From positions 1 through 23,235 of the forward strand of contig CAZZGG010000037.1 in assembly GCA_964654125.1 (NCBI GenBank): a stretch of DNA of 23,235 nucleotides, written 5' to 3'. The position numbers and the translations under genes are program-made. The notes beneath the pieces were generated by a model. It was not told where the DNA came from. It made no database searches and worked only from the letters and a program-made list of their open reading frames with translations. Positions 6,479 to 14,120 of this stretch are shown piece by piece (positions within the stretch are counted from its first letter, which is position 1; each line of letters starts with the position of its first letter). Source of the DNA: JAAYBY01 sp964654125. GTDB lineage: Bacteria > Bacillota > Clostridia > Saccharofermentanales > UBA5734.

Positions 6479-7303
6479 TCACTTAATATCCATATTATAG
6501 CCGATAATGACAAAATCAACCCGCCGGTTGGCAGCTTTACCTTCTTCTGTCTCATTGGTGGAGATCGGCTGGAATTCACCATAACCCACGGCTGAATATT
6601 GTTCTGGTTTTAAGGCAGCGCAATTCAAAAAGTAGCGCAAAACAGTGGTGGCCCGGCTGGTGGACAAGATCCAGTTGTCCTCATATTTAGGTGATGTCAT
6701 GGGCACATTGTCAGTATGTCCTTCAATCCGAACCATCTTGATGGCCTGGTTGTACTTATCAAATACACCAGCTGTCTGGTCTAAAAGTGCAATCGCATTA
6801 TCCTTGATAATGGCCTTGCCTGAATCAAAGAGGGCTGAGTCTCTCACCCGCAGCAAAATGACATCATCGTCTTTTTTTATGCTGAGGACAGTGTCCAATC
6901 CTTTTAATTCGATGTAGGACTTCATCTCCTTGTAGAGCAGGGTGAAATCATCCGGAATATCTTCCAAGTCAGCATCGGGATCAGTGATTGTCGGATCGGG
7001 TGCTTCCTCAGCGCCGCTTTCGTCACCAAGGCCAGTCTCACTGGGCTGGATTCTGTTATCTATCCCTGGTATGGAGATCTCATCGCCAACATTGCCATCC
7101 AGGGCCTGCCGGGCAATGACAGGTGTACCGGCAAAAGCACTGGCTATCTCCGCCCATTTTTGGGCGTCGATCACAGAAAAGGAAAAGAGCAGGACAAAAA
7201 AGGTTAATAGCAAGGTCACCATATCGCCATAGGTGTTCATCCAGGCCGGTGCGCCCTCTTCCTGGGTTTCTGCGGGCTTTTTGTTAAAGCGGTCATTGCT
7301 CAA
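6479..7303 (-). CDS. motB: Stator protein MotB (OmpA/MotB peptidoglycan-binding)
   Basis: This 274-residue protein has the MotB N-terminal signature PAWMNTYGDMVTLLLTFFVLL (about 19-39), including the ion-coordinating aspartate, about residue 27, at the start of the only membrane helix. A polar linker rich in Asp/Glu/Pro (about 70-120) leads to an OmpA-like domain with the peptidoglycan-contact motif EGHTDNVP (about 194-201) and a closing NRRVDFVI. MotB anchors the MotA5MotB2 stator to the cell wall. The start is TTG 7303, with GGAG ten bases upstream. It overlaps motA by 11 bases, so the two are coupled. Whether protons or sodium drive it cannot be read safely from the sequence. Confidence 0.95.
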   Translation of the reverse strand: MSNDRFNKKPAETQEEGAPAWMNTYGDMVTLLLTFFVLLFSFSVIDAQKWAEIASAFAGTPVIARQALDGNVGDEISIPGIDNRIQPSETGLGDESGAEEAPDPTITDPDADLEDIPDDFTLLYKEMKSYIELKGLDTVLSIKKDDDVILLRVRDSALFDSGKAIIKDNAIALLDQTAGVFDKYNQAIKMVRIEGHTDNVPMTSPKYEDNWILSTSRATTVLRYFLNCAALKPEQYSAVGYGEFQPISTNETEEGKAANRRVDFVIIGYNMDIK

Positions 7304-8108
7304 GGTTAGGGATCTCCTCTATTTCCGGTTTTTGGCTGCTTTGCAAGGACTCGTTCATTTTTAGTTCGCGCCGGGACAAGAAAGCATTGAGCTTGTCCCG
7401 GATAATACGCGGGTTTTCGCCGTCCTGGATGGAAAGCAAGCCTTCCAGAAGCAGTTCTTTCTGGCGTGCCTCGGCAGCAGTCTGCAGTTTGAGCTTTTTG
7501 GAAATGGGGGTAAAGATTAGATTGGCCAGGACCACACCATAAAAGGTCGTGACCAGGGCTACAGCCATGGAAGGACCCAGGGTGGAGGAGTCTTCCAGAT
7601 TTTTCAGCATATTGATCAGGCCGATCAGGGTGCCAACCATACCATAGGCCGGGGCATAGCTGGCCATGCTGTCAATCACAGCCTGGCTTTGCGCATGTCT
7701 TTCCTGGATGAAATAGATTTCAGCCTGCATGATATCCTTGACCAGTTCCGGGTCAGCCCCGTCAACTATCAGCATGACACCCTTGCGCAGGAAGTGGTTA
7801 TCCATATTGTCAACAGCATCTTCTAGGGCCAACAGTCCTTCGCGCCGGGCCACATTGGCGATCTCAATGATCATGTCAATATTGTGCTGCAGATCATAAT
7901 CTTGCTCAGCAAAGGCTATCTTAAAAACCGGGATGATGGTTTTCAATTTACTGAAAGGAAAAGAGGCGATCGTGGAGGCGATGGTGCCGCCCGCCGTGAT
8001 CAGGATCGAAGGCATATCAACATAATCGCCCAGTTCGCCGCTGATAAAAATTGAGATCAGGATACAGGCAACTCCGGCCAGGATTCCTGTGACTGTAGTT
8101 TTAGTCAA
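7293..8108 (-). CDS. motA: Stator protein MotA
   Basis: MotA is the membrane ion-channel and torque-generating subunit that meets FliG. Four membrane helices are visible: two near the N-terminus (TGILAGVACILISIFISG and PSILITAGGTIASTIASF) and two after the cytoplasmic loop (APAYGMVGTLIGLINML and MAVALVTTFYGVVLANLIFTP). The conserved prolines and glycines are in place. The loop carries ARREGLLALEDAV, matching the charged region that contacts FliG. A TTG at 8108 is preferred because GGAG lies nine bases upstream; further in-frame TTG codons at 8114 and 8123 fall too close to or before that site. The gene starts 15 bases after flbD and overlaps motB by 11 bases. Confidence 0.94.
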   Translation of the reverse strand: MTKTTVTGILAGVACILISIFISGELGDYVDMPSILITAGGTIASTIASFPFSKLKTIIPVFKIAFAEQDYDLQHNIDMIIEIANVARREGLLALEDAVDNMDNHFLRKGVMLIVDGADPELVKDIMQAEIYFIQERHAQSQAVIDSMASYAPAYGMVGTLIGLINMLKNLEDSSTLGPSMAVALVTTFYGVVLANLIFTPISKKLKLQTAAEARQKELLLEGLLSIQDGENPRIIRDKLNAFLSRRELKMNESLQSSQKPEIEEIPNLEQ

Positions 8109-8123
8109 GCTCAAACACTCCAA

Positions 8124-8330
8124 TCAAACTGGATCTGGTGCTGAAGTGATCCGGTAGATTTCTCTTTTATACTCCAGGACCAGACGCTTTACTTCCTCAG
8201 AAGCTTCTGACACCAGAACCTTACGGCCGGACATCATGGAGATGATGGTGTCCGGTGTTTCATCAACAAATTCAATCAGTTCACAATTGACCAGGAATTT
8301 TTCCTGGTTGAGGCGGGTCAATCTTATCAT
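8124..8330 (-). CDS. flbD: Flagellar protein FlbD (SwrD family)
   Basis: A small, complete 68-residue protein. It starts MIRLTRLNQEKFLVNCELIEFVDETPDTIISM and ends with a charged helix, matching the FlbD/SwrD family nearly end to end. In Bacillus subtilis SwrD raises motor torque and is needed for swarming. The position immediately before motA-motB fits that role. The ATG at 8330 has GGGAG seven bases upstream and is preferred over the in-frame TTG two codons earlier. Confidence 0.92.
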   Translation of the reverse strand: MIRLTRLNQEKFLVNCELIEFVDETPDTIISMMSGRKVLVSEASEEVKRLVLEYKREIYRITSAPDPV

Positions 8331-8351
8331 ACGCAATCTCCCGGTCTGAAG

Positions 8352-8376
8352 TGGCCGGGCCCTTGGGGCCCGGCCA
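8352..8376 (-). other. Perfect 11-bp GC-rich hairpin between flgE and flbD
   Basis: TGGCCGGGCCC (8352-8362) and GGGCCCGGCCA (8366-8376) pair perfectly around a three-base loop. It is the most stable simple hairpin I saw in the window. No T tract follows in either direction, so it is not a classical terminator. Placed between hook and stator genes it could protect an mRNA end or lower expression of flbD-motA-motB. Confidence 0.65.
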
Positions 8377-8388
8377 GCTTATGCCAGA

Positions 8389-9219
8389 TTACCTCTTCAG
8401 GTTAACCAGCTCTTCAAGCATAGAGTCAGAAACGGTTATTATCCTTGAATTGGCTTGAAAGCCACGCTGGGTAACGATCATGTCAGTGAATTCATTGGCC
8501 AGATCAACGTTAGCCATCTCCAAGGTGCCCGGATTAAGCAGGCCACCGCCGCCTGAGCCAGGAGTAGTCACAGTGCTGGGCCCTGAACTGACTGTTTCCA
8601 CATAGGTGTTGTTGCCGTTTTTTTCCAGTCCGCTGACATTGGAAAAAGTGGACAAGGCCAGCTGGCCCAGGATGGTTCTTGCATTAGTGGTCCCGTCCAG
8701 GGCGATGATCAGGCCGGTTTTATCAATGGTGACATCGTAGTAGTTGGGGTCAATCAAAAGGTTGTTGATGCCGCCACCATAATCAACATCGCCTGCTGCG
8801 TCCACACCATAGCCTTGGACATAGGCACCGTTGGCTGTAACCAGATAATTGTTAACGGAAATATAGAAGTTGCCAGCCCTGGTATAAAGTTCCTGGCTGC
8901 CGTCGGAGATGATGAAGTAGCCTTCACCGTCAATGGAAAAATCGAGTGGCTCGCCTGTATACTGGGGCGCACCTTTGGTGTGCATGACATCAATGGCAGC
9001 AATGGAGACACCCAGACCGACCTGTTGGGGGTTGGTGCCGCCATTGTTGGCATCAGGGGCTGCTGCTGTCTTGATCGTGTTGCTATAGATGTCCTGGAAG
9101 ATCACCCGGGACCCTTTAAAGCCGACTGTATTGACATTGGCGATATTATTACCGATCACGTCCATGCGTGTCTGGTGGTTGCGTAAGCCGGTCACACCGG
9201 AGTAAAGTGAACGCATCAT
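8389..9219 (-). CDS. flgE: Flagellar hook protein FlgE
   Basis: This 276-residue rod/hook-family protein has the N-terminal signature MRSLYSGVTGLRNHQTRMDVIGNNIANVNTVGFKGSR and the C-terminal heptad region ANVDLANEFTDMIVTQRGFQANSRII. These ends form the coiled D0 domain of the axial structure. It is short for a hook protein, close to the ~264-residue FlgE of B. subtilis, and has only a small D1/D2 insert. Its position after flgD and before flbD-motAB supports FlgE over FlgG; a separate FlgG-like gene lies in the rightward operon. A glycine/serine-rich strip (PGSGGGG) precedes the C-terminal helix. The ATG at 9219 has GGGAGG nine bases upstream. Confidence 0.9.
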   Translation of the reverse strand: MMRSLYSGVTGLRNHQTRMDVIGNNIANVNTVGFKGSRVIFQDIYSNTIKTAAAPDANNGGTNPQQVGLGVSIAAIDVMHTKGAPQYTGEPLDFSIDGEGYFIISDGSQELYTRAGNFYISVNNYLVTANGAYVQGYGVDAAGDVDYGGGINNLLIDPNYYDVTIDKTGLIIALDGTTNARTILGQLALSTFSNVSGLEKNGNNTYVETVSSGPSTVTTPGSGGGGLLNPGTLEMANVDLANEFTDMIVTQRGFQANSRIITVSDSMLEELVNLKR

Positions 9220-9239
9220 ATGTTAAATCCTCCCAATTA

Positions 9240-9665
9240 TTAGTTGATCAGACCGTCCCGGTCAGCCACTGCAATGACCTGGTCAGGTGTGAAGAGCTGC
9301 TGGTCGATCATAATGTATTCGATACCGCCATGGCGGACAATCGCATCGACCTGGCCGTAAACGGCCACCTCACCTGCCGCAGTCGGCTGCGCGACTAGAA
9401 CAAACTTATCGATCAGGGACTGAGTCTGGCTGGAACTAAAAGCAGTATTTAAAGCCTGCATCTGTTCCAGGGCGGTGAACTGGGCCAGCTGGGCGACAAA
9501 CTCAGTGTCGCTGACCGGATCAAGCGGATCTTGATTGGCCAGTTGGGCAGCCAGGATATTCAAAAATTCTGTCTTGCCCAAAGCATCTGAGCCAGTCTTT
9601 CTCTGCCTGATTTCTTCGTATGATCTCAGCCCGGCCGGGCTGCTGATGTGATCTGTACTAGGCAT
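9240..9665 (-). CDS. flgD: Flagellar hook capping protein FlgD
   Basis: The 141-residue protein carries the FlgD N-terminal signature: LGKTEFLNILAAQLANQDPLDPVSDTEFVAQLAQFTALEQM (about 29-69), then SLIDKFV and a small beta-rich end. FlgD caps the growing hook so that FlgE subunits fold in place. It is as short as FlgD in other Bacillota and lacks the larger C-terminal Ig-like domain of enteric FlgD. The order fliK-flgD-flgE is conserved. ATG 9665 has AAAGGA seven bases upstream. Confidence 0.94.
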   Translation of the reverse strand: MPSTDHISSPAGLRSYEEIRQRKTGSDALGKTEFLNILAAQLANQDPLDPVSDTEFVAQLAQFTALEQMQALNTAFSSSQTQSLIDKFVLVAQPTAAGEVAVYGQVDAIVRHGGIEYIMIDQQLFTPDQVIAVADRDGLIN

Positions 9666-9679
9666 CTTTGTTTCCTTTC

Positions 9680-10906
9680 TTAGGCCAAAAATTCGACTGA
9701 ATTGTAAAGTTTTAGCCGGTCTGGGCTGGCCTGTTCATAAGGTTGGCCGCTTTCTAGACGAGCCAGTAAGCCGGCCAGGTTTTTCAGCCGGGCCGGGCCT
9801 GGTCGGGCCTGGCCTTGTTGCTGCTGCCGGTAACCGCTGTCTGCTAAAACAGCTTCCTGACTGACTTCCAAAGCAGCCAGATTGAGGCCTCTGGCCTGCA
9901 GCATGTCCTCAAGCTGGCCGGCCTGGTCTTTGATCAGGTGGCCGGCAGCTGTGCTTTCGACCTGGACCAGAGCCCTGATATCGCCTTTGTCCAGACTGAG
10001 CTGGATACGCACCTTGCCCAGATGCTCTGGTTTTAAGGTCACGATACAGGCCTGACCTTCCAGACTAGTGCGGGCAGTCAAAGACTCCACCAGTAAACTG
10101 AGATTGTGCTCAATCTGCCTGGGCTCTAAAGCAGCCTCCTCTTGTACTAGCACCTGGTCCGGCGCCAGAAAAACAGCTGGCTCTTGTAAGGGCAGATTTG
10201 TTTGCCCATCTAAGCGATCAGCTTGAGGTCGGGCTGGCCTGGCCAGGGCCTGGCCGAAAAAGCGGGCCAGCCTGGCCTGGTCAAATGTTGCTGGACTGGC
10301 AAGAAGATCAGCATGAGGGGTAATCTTATTAGCATTCTCTAAGGAGGATGCATCTGGCAGATCGGCCCTGCTGCTAGCTGCACTAGACTCATTTTCTCTT
10401 AAAGTCGCGGGCAGATTAAAATCAGTGGGGCCGGCTGGGGGCATCCATGCCCTGGTGTTTGAAGCTAAATCCTGGCCTGCTTGTAGCGACTGCTGCGGGG
10501 CACTATTTTCACTAGTAATCCCTGCCTTCGTCCCTAACTCTTGGGCAACAGGACTTGCTGCTTCAATCTGGTCCAGCAATCCGAATCCTTCGAGAATGCC
10601 AACAATCCCACCTGCGCCTGGCTCAGGTGTAAAATTGCAGCACTTGCTGTCCTTACATGTTTCTTCCTTTTCCTTGATCTCCTTGGTCAATTCCGGCATC
10701 GCCCGCCCACCTAGTACTGTTTGCTCCTCTTCCTCCTCTACAGCAGCAGACATTTCATTTGTTGCTAAATCATTGTCTGCTGGACTGCCAGCTGGCTCAG
10801 CCAGGAGCGCAAAAATAGCAGCAAAAGACTGCTGCGGGGCCTGGGTTTCTAACGGCAGTTCTGCCGTCTGGCTGGTCATGACCATATCCTGTATTGCATT
10901 GATCAT
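9680..10906 (-). CDS. fliK: Flagellar hook-length control protein FliK
   Basis: The first ~260 residues are low in order and rich in Ala, Glu, Pro and Gln, as expected for the ruler part of FliK. The conserved C-terminal Flg_hook domain lies at about 265-350 and includes VTLKPEHLGKVRIQLSLDKG and ALVQVES, then a Q-rich tail. FliK is secreted during hook growth and switches export specificity through FlhB. A short cysteine pair (CKDSKCC near residue 90) is unusual for an exported protein. The ATG at 10906 has GGAGGTG seven bases upstream. It lies 28 bases after ylxF and 14 before flgD. Confidence 0.9.
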   Translation of the reverse strand: MINAIQDMVMTSQTAELPLETQAPQQSFAAIFALLAEPAGSPADNDLATNEMSAAVEEEEEQTVLGGRAMPELTKEIKEKEETCKDSKCCNFTPEPGAGGIVGILEGFGLLDQIEAASPVAQELGTKAGITSENSAPQQSLQAGQDLASNTRAWMPPAGPTDFNLPATLRENESSAASSRADLPDASSLENANKITPHADLLASPATFDQARLARFFGQALARPARPQADRLDGQTNLPLQEPAVFLAPDQVLVQEEAALEPRQIEHNLSLLVESLTARTSLEGQACIVTLKPEHLGKVRIQLSLDKGDIRALVQVESTAAGHLIKDQAGQLEDMLQARGLNLAALEVSQEAVLADSGYRQQQQGQARPGPARLKNLAGLLARLESGQPYEQASPDRLKLYNSVEFLA

Positions 10907-10934
10907 CTTTTCACCTCCTTTCAGTTTGGATTTA

Positions 10935-11498
10935 TCAGCCCATCATTTCCCTTAAGATGGCTGTGGCCAAGCTGGTGTCCAGCTTTTCCATGATCCTGGC
11001 TGCGGCCGGGCCTGAGATACTAACTAGCACCCGGGCCATTTCTGTCTGGCTGGTCAGCTGGCTGATGATTTCAGCTGCCCGGGCCGGATCCATTGCTTCC
11101 AGCATGGCAGCAGTCTCTTTCAGGTTGGCGCTTTTGCCGATCAACTGGTTTTTTTCATCTGCCAGAACCAGTTCCTGCCGGGCTAGTTCCTGCTGGCGCT
11201 TGTCCAGGTCGCTGGCTTTCTTATCCAGCTGGGCCTGTAGATTGGCCAAATTAGCCTCGCTTAAGCGGATTTGGGCTTCCTTGTCTTCTATATCGTGTAA
11301 TTGGCTGCTAAAATCCACTGTTTCCTGATTTGTTTCTTGCGGCAATTGTAAAATATCGGCCAGGAACTGCTTGCTGCCGGCCAGATCAAAGTAAACAAAG
11401 AGCGAGGCAATGACTAGGATAAATAGTAAAGCCAAGCTAAAAATCAGGCTAAGAGCTAGTTTTTTTGGTTTTCTGGGGGGAAGAGTTGGATTTTTCAT
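10935..11498 (-). CDS. ylxF: MotE/YlxF-like flagellar protein with MgtE-N-type domain
   Basis: This 187-residue protein has a basic N-terminus (PPRKPKK), one membrane helix (about 15-37), a long coiled coil (about 65-125, with many E/K/Q heptads) and a C-terminal domain of about 55 residues, AAMLEAMDPARAAEIISQL...AARIMEKLDTSLATAILREM. The last part matches the MgtE N-terminal-type repeat found in MotE/YlxF proteins encoded between fliJ and fliK. In some alphaproteobacteria MotE chaperones MotC; in Bacillota the function is unclear. The ATG lacks any Shine-Dalgarno sequence, unlike nearly every other gene here. It is preceded by a 149-base gap with hairpins and by a tiny possible leader frame ending five bases before the ATG. 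Confidence 0.82.
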   Translation of the reverse strand: MKNPTLPPRKPKKLALSLIFSLALLFILVIASLFVYFDLAGSKQFLADILQLPQETNQETVDFSSQLHDIEDKEAQIRLSEANLANLQAQLDKKASDLDKRQQELARQELVLADEKNQLIGKSANLKETAAMLEAMDPARAAEIISQLTSQTEMARVLVSISGPAAARIMEKLDTSLATAILREMMG

Positions 11499-11647
11499 GT
11501 TTTTTACTGAGCAGGAAGGCTTTGCAAAAAAAACTTCCTGCCGCTCCTTTTTATATTAATTAGCTCCTGCCAGAGCAGGCGGCCTAGATGACAAAATCCG
11601 GTTCGATCCGGATCTAATGTGCAAAAAAACAACTGGCTTGGCCTGGC
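11499..11647 (-). promoter_or_regulatory. Structured gap between fliJ and ylxF
   Basis: This is the largest gap inside the leftward operon. Read on the minus strand it holds ATCCGG-ATCGAA-CCGGAT followed by TTTTG (terminator-like, around 11594-11616), then CCTGC-TCTG-GCAGG, then GCAGGAAG/CTTCCTGC arms (plus coordinates 11534-11541 and 11511-11518) shortly before ylxF. A frame TTG-CAA-AGC-CTT-CCT-GCT-CAG-TAA sits inside the last repeat and ends five bases before the ylxF ATG. No convincing promoter was found. Confidence 0.4.
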
Positions 11648-12100
11648 TTAATCGCTAGCAGGTTTGGCAGCTACCTTGTAGGAGAGCAGATCATCGACCA
11701 GTTTATACTCTTCTTGTTTTTCTAAAAGCTTATATTCTTCCCATTCTATTTCATACAGCTTTTCTAGTGACTTTTGCTCCTGCCTGATCTTGACCAGGGC
11801 GTCAATACAGGCCTGCTTTTCTTTTTCGGCGGCGGCGATCTCTTTTTGCTTGGCTGTCCGGGCTGCGAGAAGGACTTCATAATAGTTGGTGTAGGCGACC
11901 AATTTTGTTGCTGCCACACCACGCACGATGTCAGCCTGGTGCTGTTGGCGGGTCTTGGCCAGTTCGGCCAGGAGTTCGGCCAGCTGGAGCTCTAATTGGA
12001 CAAGTTTTTCTTCGCAGCTACGCAGCAGCATTTTTTGTTGGAATTCCAAGGAGTCTTTGACATCAGCTAAAGATTGCAGGGAAAAGCTAAATTTCTTCAT
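11648..12100 (-). CDS. fliJ: Flagellar export chaperone/ATPase stalk protein FliJ
   Basis: The 150-residue protein is almost wholly alpha-helical with heptad repeats, the hallmark of FliJ. It starts with KKFSFSLQSLADVKDSLEFQQK, the typical FliJ N-terminus, and contains Y-x-NYYEVLLAARTAKQKEI in the second helix of the antiparallel coiled coil. FliJ inserts into the FliI hexamer and couples it to the export gate protein FlhA. Its ATG overlaps the fliI stop as ATGA, with AGGAGG ten bases upstream, so the two are tightly coupled. Confidence 0.92.
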   Translation of the reverse strand: MKKFSFSLQSLADVKDSLEFQQKMLLRSCEEKLVQLELQLAELLAELAKTRQQHQADIVRGVAATKLVAYTNYYEVLLAARTAKQKEIAAAEKEKQACIDALVKIRQEQKSLEKLYEIEWEEYKLLEKQEEYKLVDDLLSYKVAAKPASD

Positions 12101-13431
12101 GACTTATCCAGCCTCCTGGCATAGATCCGGGCCATCTGCTCCAAGGTCTCCTCCACACTGAAGCGGTCAGCAATCTGCTGGCGCAACAGCTGGTTGATCG
12201 GGCCGATCTGTTCGATGGCTTCATCGATGTCCGGGGTGGAGCCAGGTTTATAGGCGCCGATGGAGATCAGGTCCTGGGCCTGCTGGTAGGTGGCCATGAT
12301 CTTTTTGATGTAGCCGGCTGCCCGGACATGTTCCGGATCGGTGATGTCTGGCATGACCCGGCTGATGCTGGCCAGGATATCGATGGCCGGATAATGGTTG
12401 CTGTTGGCCAGTTGGCGCGAAAGGACAATATGACCGTCCAGGATCCCCCTGACGGTGTCAGCCACCGGCTCATTCATATCATCGCCTTCGACCAGGACTG
12501 TGTAAAGACCGGTGATGGAGCCCTTATCGGAGTTACCGGATCTTTCCAGCAGGCGGGGCATGATGGAGAAAACAGAAGGGGTGTAGCCGCGCGAGACAGG
12601 CGGTTCACCGACAGCCATGCCGATTTCCCGCTGGGCCATGGCAAAGCGGGTCAAAGAGTCCATCAGGAGCAGGACATTATAACCCTGGTCCCGGAAATAT
12701 TCGGCGATGGCTGTGCCGACCAGGGCGGCTTTCAGGCGCAGCAGGGCTGGCTGGTCTGAGGTGGCGACAACCAGGACAGAGCGGGCCAGCCCTTCAGCCT
12801 GGAGATCTTTTTCTAAAAAATCATTGACTTCCCGGCCCCGTTCGCCGATCAGGGTGATCACATTGATATCAACCTTGGCATTTCTGGCGATCATGCCCAG
12901 CAGGGTGCTTTTGCCCACGCCGCTGCCGGCAAAGATGCCCAGGCGCTGGCCCCGCCCGACCGCCAGCAGGGAGTCGATTGCCTTGATACCAAGGGGCAGC
13001 TGCTGCTTGATCCGCATACGCGATAAAGGGTTGGGCGGAGCATTTTCAATTGGATAGACCTGGCTGGTCAAAAGAGGCCCTTTGCCATCCATAGGCTGGC
13101 CCAGGGCATCTAAAATCCGGCCCAGGCATTGCGGCCCGACCGGAACCTGTACTGATTCATTGGTGCAGATGACATAATCTTCCGGTCCAATACCGGAAAG
13201 ATCAGAAAAGGGCATGAGCAGGACCTTGTCTTTTTTAAAACCAACCACCTCGGCCAGAGTTGAGTGGTTCATGCCGCGGTTATAGATCTGGCAGACATCG
13301 CCCAGTTTGGCATCGATACCGACAGCTTCCACTGCCAGGCCGATAACCTGGGAGATCAGGCCGCCTGTTTCATAAGGACAAGCCAACTTGATTCTTTCTT
13401 GGTAAGTTTTGATGTCTAAGAGTTTACCCAT
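12097..13431 (-). CDS. fliI: Flagellum-specific ATPase FliI
   Basis: The 444-residue type III export ATPase is related to the F1 beta subunit. The Walker A site GSGVGKST lies at about 169-176, GERGRE at 196-201 (with the catalytic Glu region) and Walker B LLLMDS at about 254-259. ARYPA-like end pieces are replaced by the usual FliI C-terminal helices (RQQIADRFSVEETLEQMARI). FliI forms a hexamer under the export gate and helps unfold and release substrates from chaperones. Length and all motifs are normal. The ATG shares its first base region with the fliH stop (TAATG), a one-base overlap. Confidence 0.97.
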   Translation of the reverse strand: MGKLLDIKTYQERIKLACPYETGGLISQVIGLAVEAVGIDAKLGDVCQIYNRGMNHSTLAEVVGFKKDKVLLMPFSDLSGIGPEDYVICTNESVQVPVGPQCLGRILDALGQPMDGKGPLLTSQVYPIENAPPNPLSRMRIKQQLPLGIKAIDSLLAVGRGQRLGIFAGSGVGKSTLLGMIARNAKVDINVITLIGERGREVNDFLEKDLQAEGLARSVLVVATSDQPALLRLKAALVGTAIAEYFRDQGYNVLLLMDSLTRFAMAQREIGMAVGEPPVSRGYTPSVFSIMPRLLERSGNSDKGSITGLYTVLVEGDDMNEPVADTVRGILDGHIVLSRQLANSNHYPAIDILASISRVMPDITDPEHVRAAGYIKKIMATYQQAQDLISIGAYKPGSTPDIDEAIEQIGPINQLLRQQIADRFSVEETLEQMARIYARRLDKS

Positions 13432-14120
13432 TAATCTTTCTGGCCCAAAGCCCAGGCAATCAGTTTTAGCTGTGAGCTGATGCCTGCGTTTAAGATCCCA
13501 CTGGAGAATTCAATCAGGCAATCGCCGGTCTTTAAGGCATCGTCGCGCACAAGAGAAAAATCCTGGCAGCTGCTCCTTTCTTTTAACTCCTGGTCCGCAT
13601 CAGGACTGACCTGTAAAAAATCTGCCTGGGAAAGCCTGACAGTGATCTTTTCTTTTTCCTTGATCTGGCCCAGGGCGGTCTGGATTATCTCCTGGAATAA
13701 CTTATCGTCCTTTTCCAGCTGTTTGTCCACAATTTTTTCTGCAACATCTAAGGAGAGCTGTAAAACAGCCTCTTCCAGCTGGCCGGCCAGGCTGGCTTTA
13801 AAAGCGCCTATCTCCTGCCTGATCCGGGCCAAAAGGCCAGCCTGCTCTTCCTGCTGGGCGCAAAAATCGGCCTGGCCGGCAGCAAAGCCCTCCTGCCAGG
13901 CTTTTTGGCGCATTTGTTCTGCTTGTTGATTGGCTTTGGCAAGGATAGCTGCGACTTCCTCTGCGGCTTTTAGGCGGATTTCTTTGGCATAGCTTTCGGC
14001 TGCCTGGACCGGCTCAGCCGGATCTTTTTTTTCAGTCTGTTCCGGGCCTCCGTTACGCACAGCGAACATGGACATGTTCTGGTCCATGTATTCGACACTG
14101 GATTTGTCGATTTTAAACAA
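13431..14120 (-). CDS. fliH: Flagellar assembly protein FliH
   Basis: FliH binds FliI, keeps the ATPase in check and tethers it to the C-ring. The gene lies between fliG and fliI, as expected. The sequence shows a long coiled coil rich in A/E/K/Q (about 45-105, with WQEGFAAGQADF near the middle, echoing FliH GxxxG-type helices), then a conserved end related to the V/A-ATPase E subunit: LSLDVAEKIVDKQLEKDDKLFQEIIQTAL and a closing beta strand region. The start is uncertain. ATG 14129 directly abuts GGAGG, leaving no spacing; TTG 14120 lies nine bases after it and is preferred (229 residues). It overlaps fliG by eight bases. Confidence 0.88.
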   Translation of the reverse strand: MFKIDKSSVEYMDQNMSMFAVRNGGPEQTEKKDPAEPVQAAESYAKEIRLKAAEEVAAILAKANQQAEQMRQKAWQEGFAAGQADFCAQQEEQAGLLARIRQEIGAFKASLAGQLEEAVLQLSLDVAEKIVDKQLEKDDKLFQEIIQTALGQIKEKEKITVRLSQADFLQVSPDADQELKERSSCQDFSLVRDDALKTGDCLIEFSSGILNAGISSQLKLIAWALGQKD

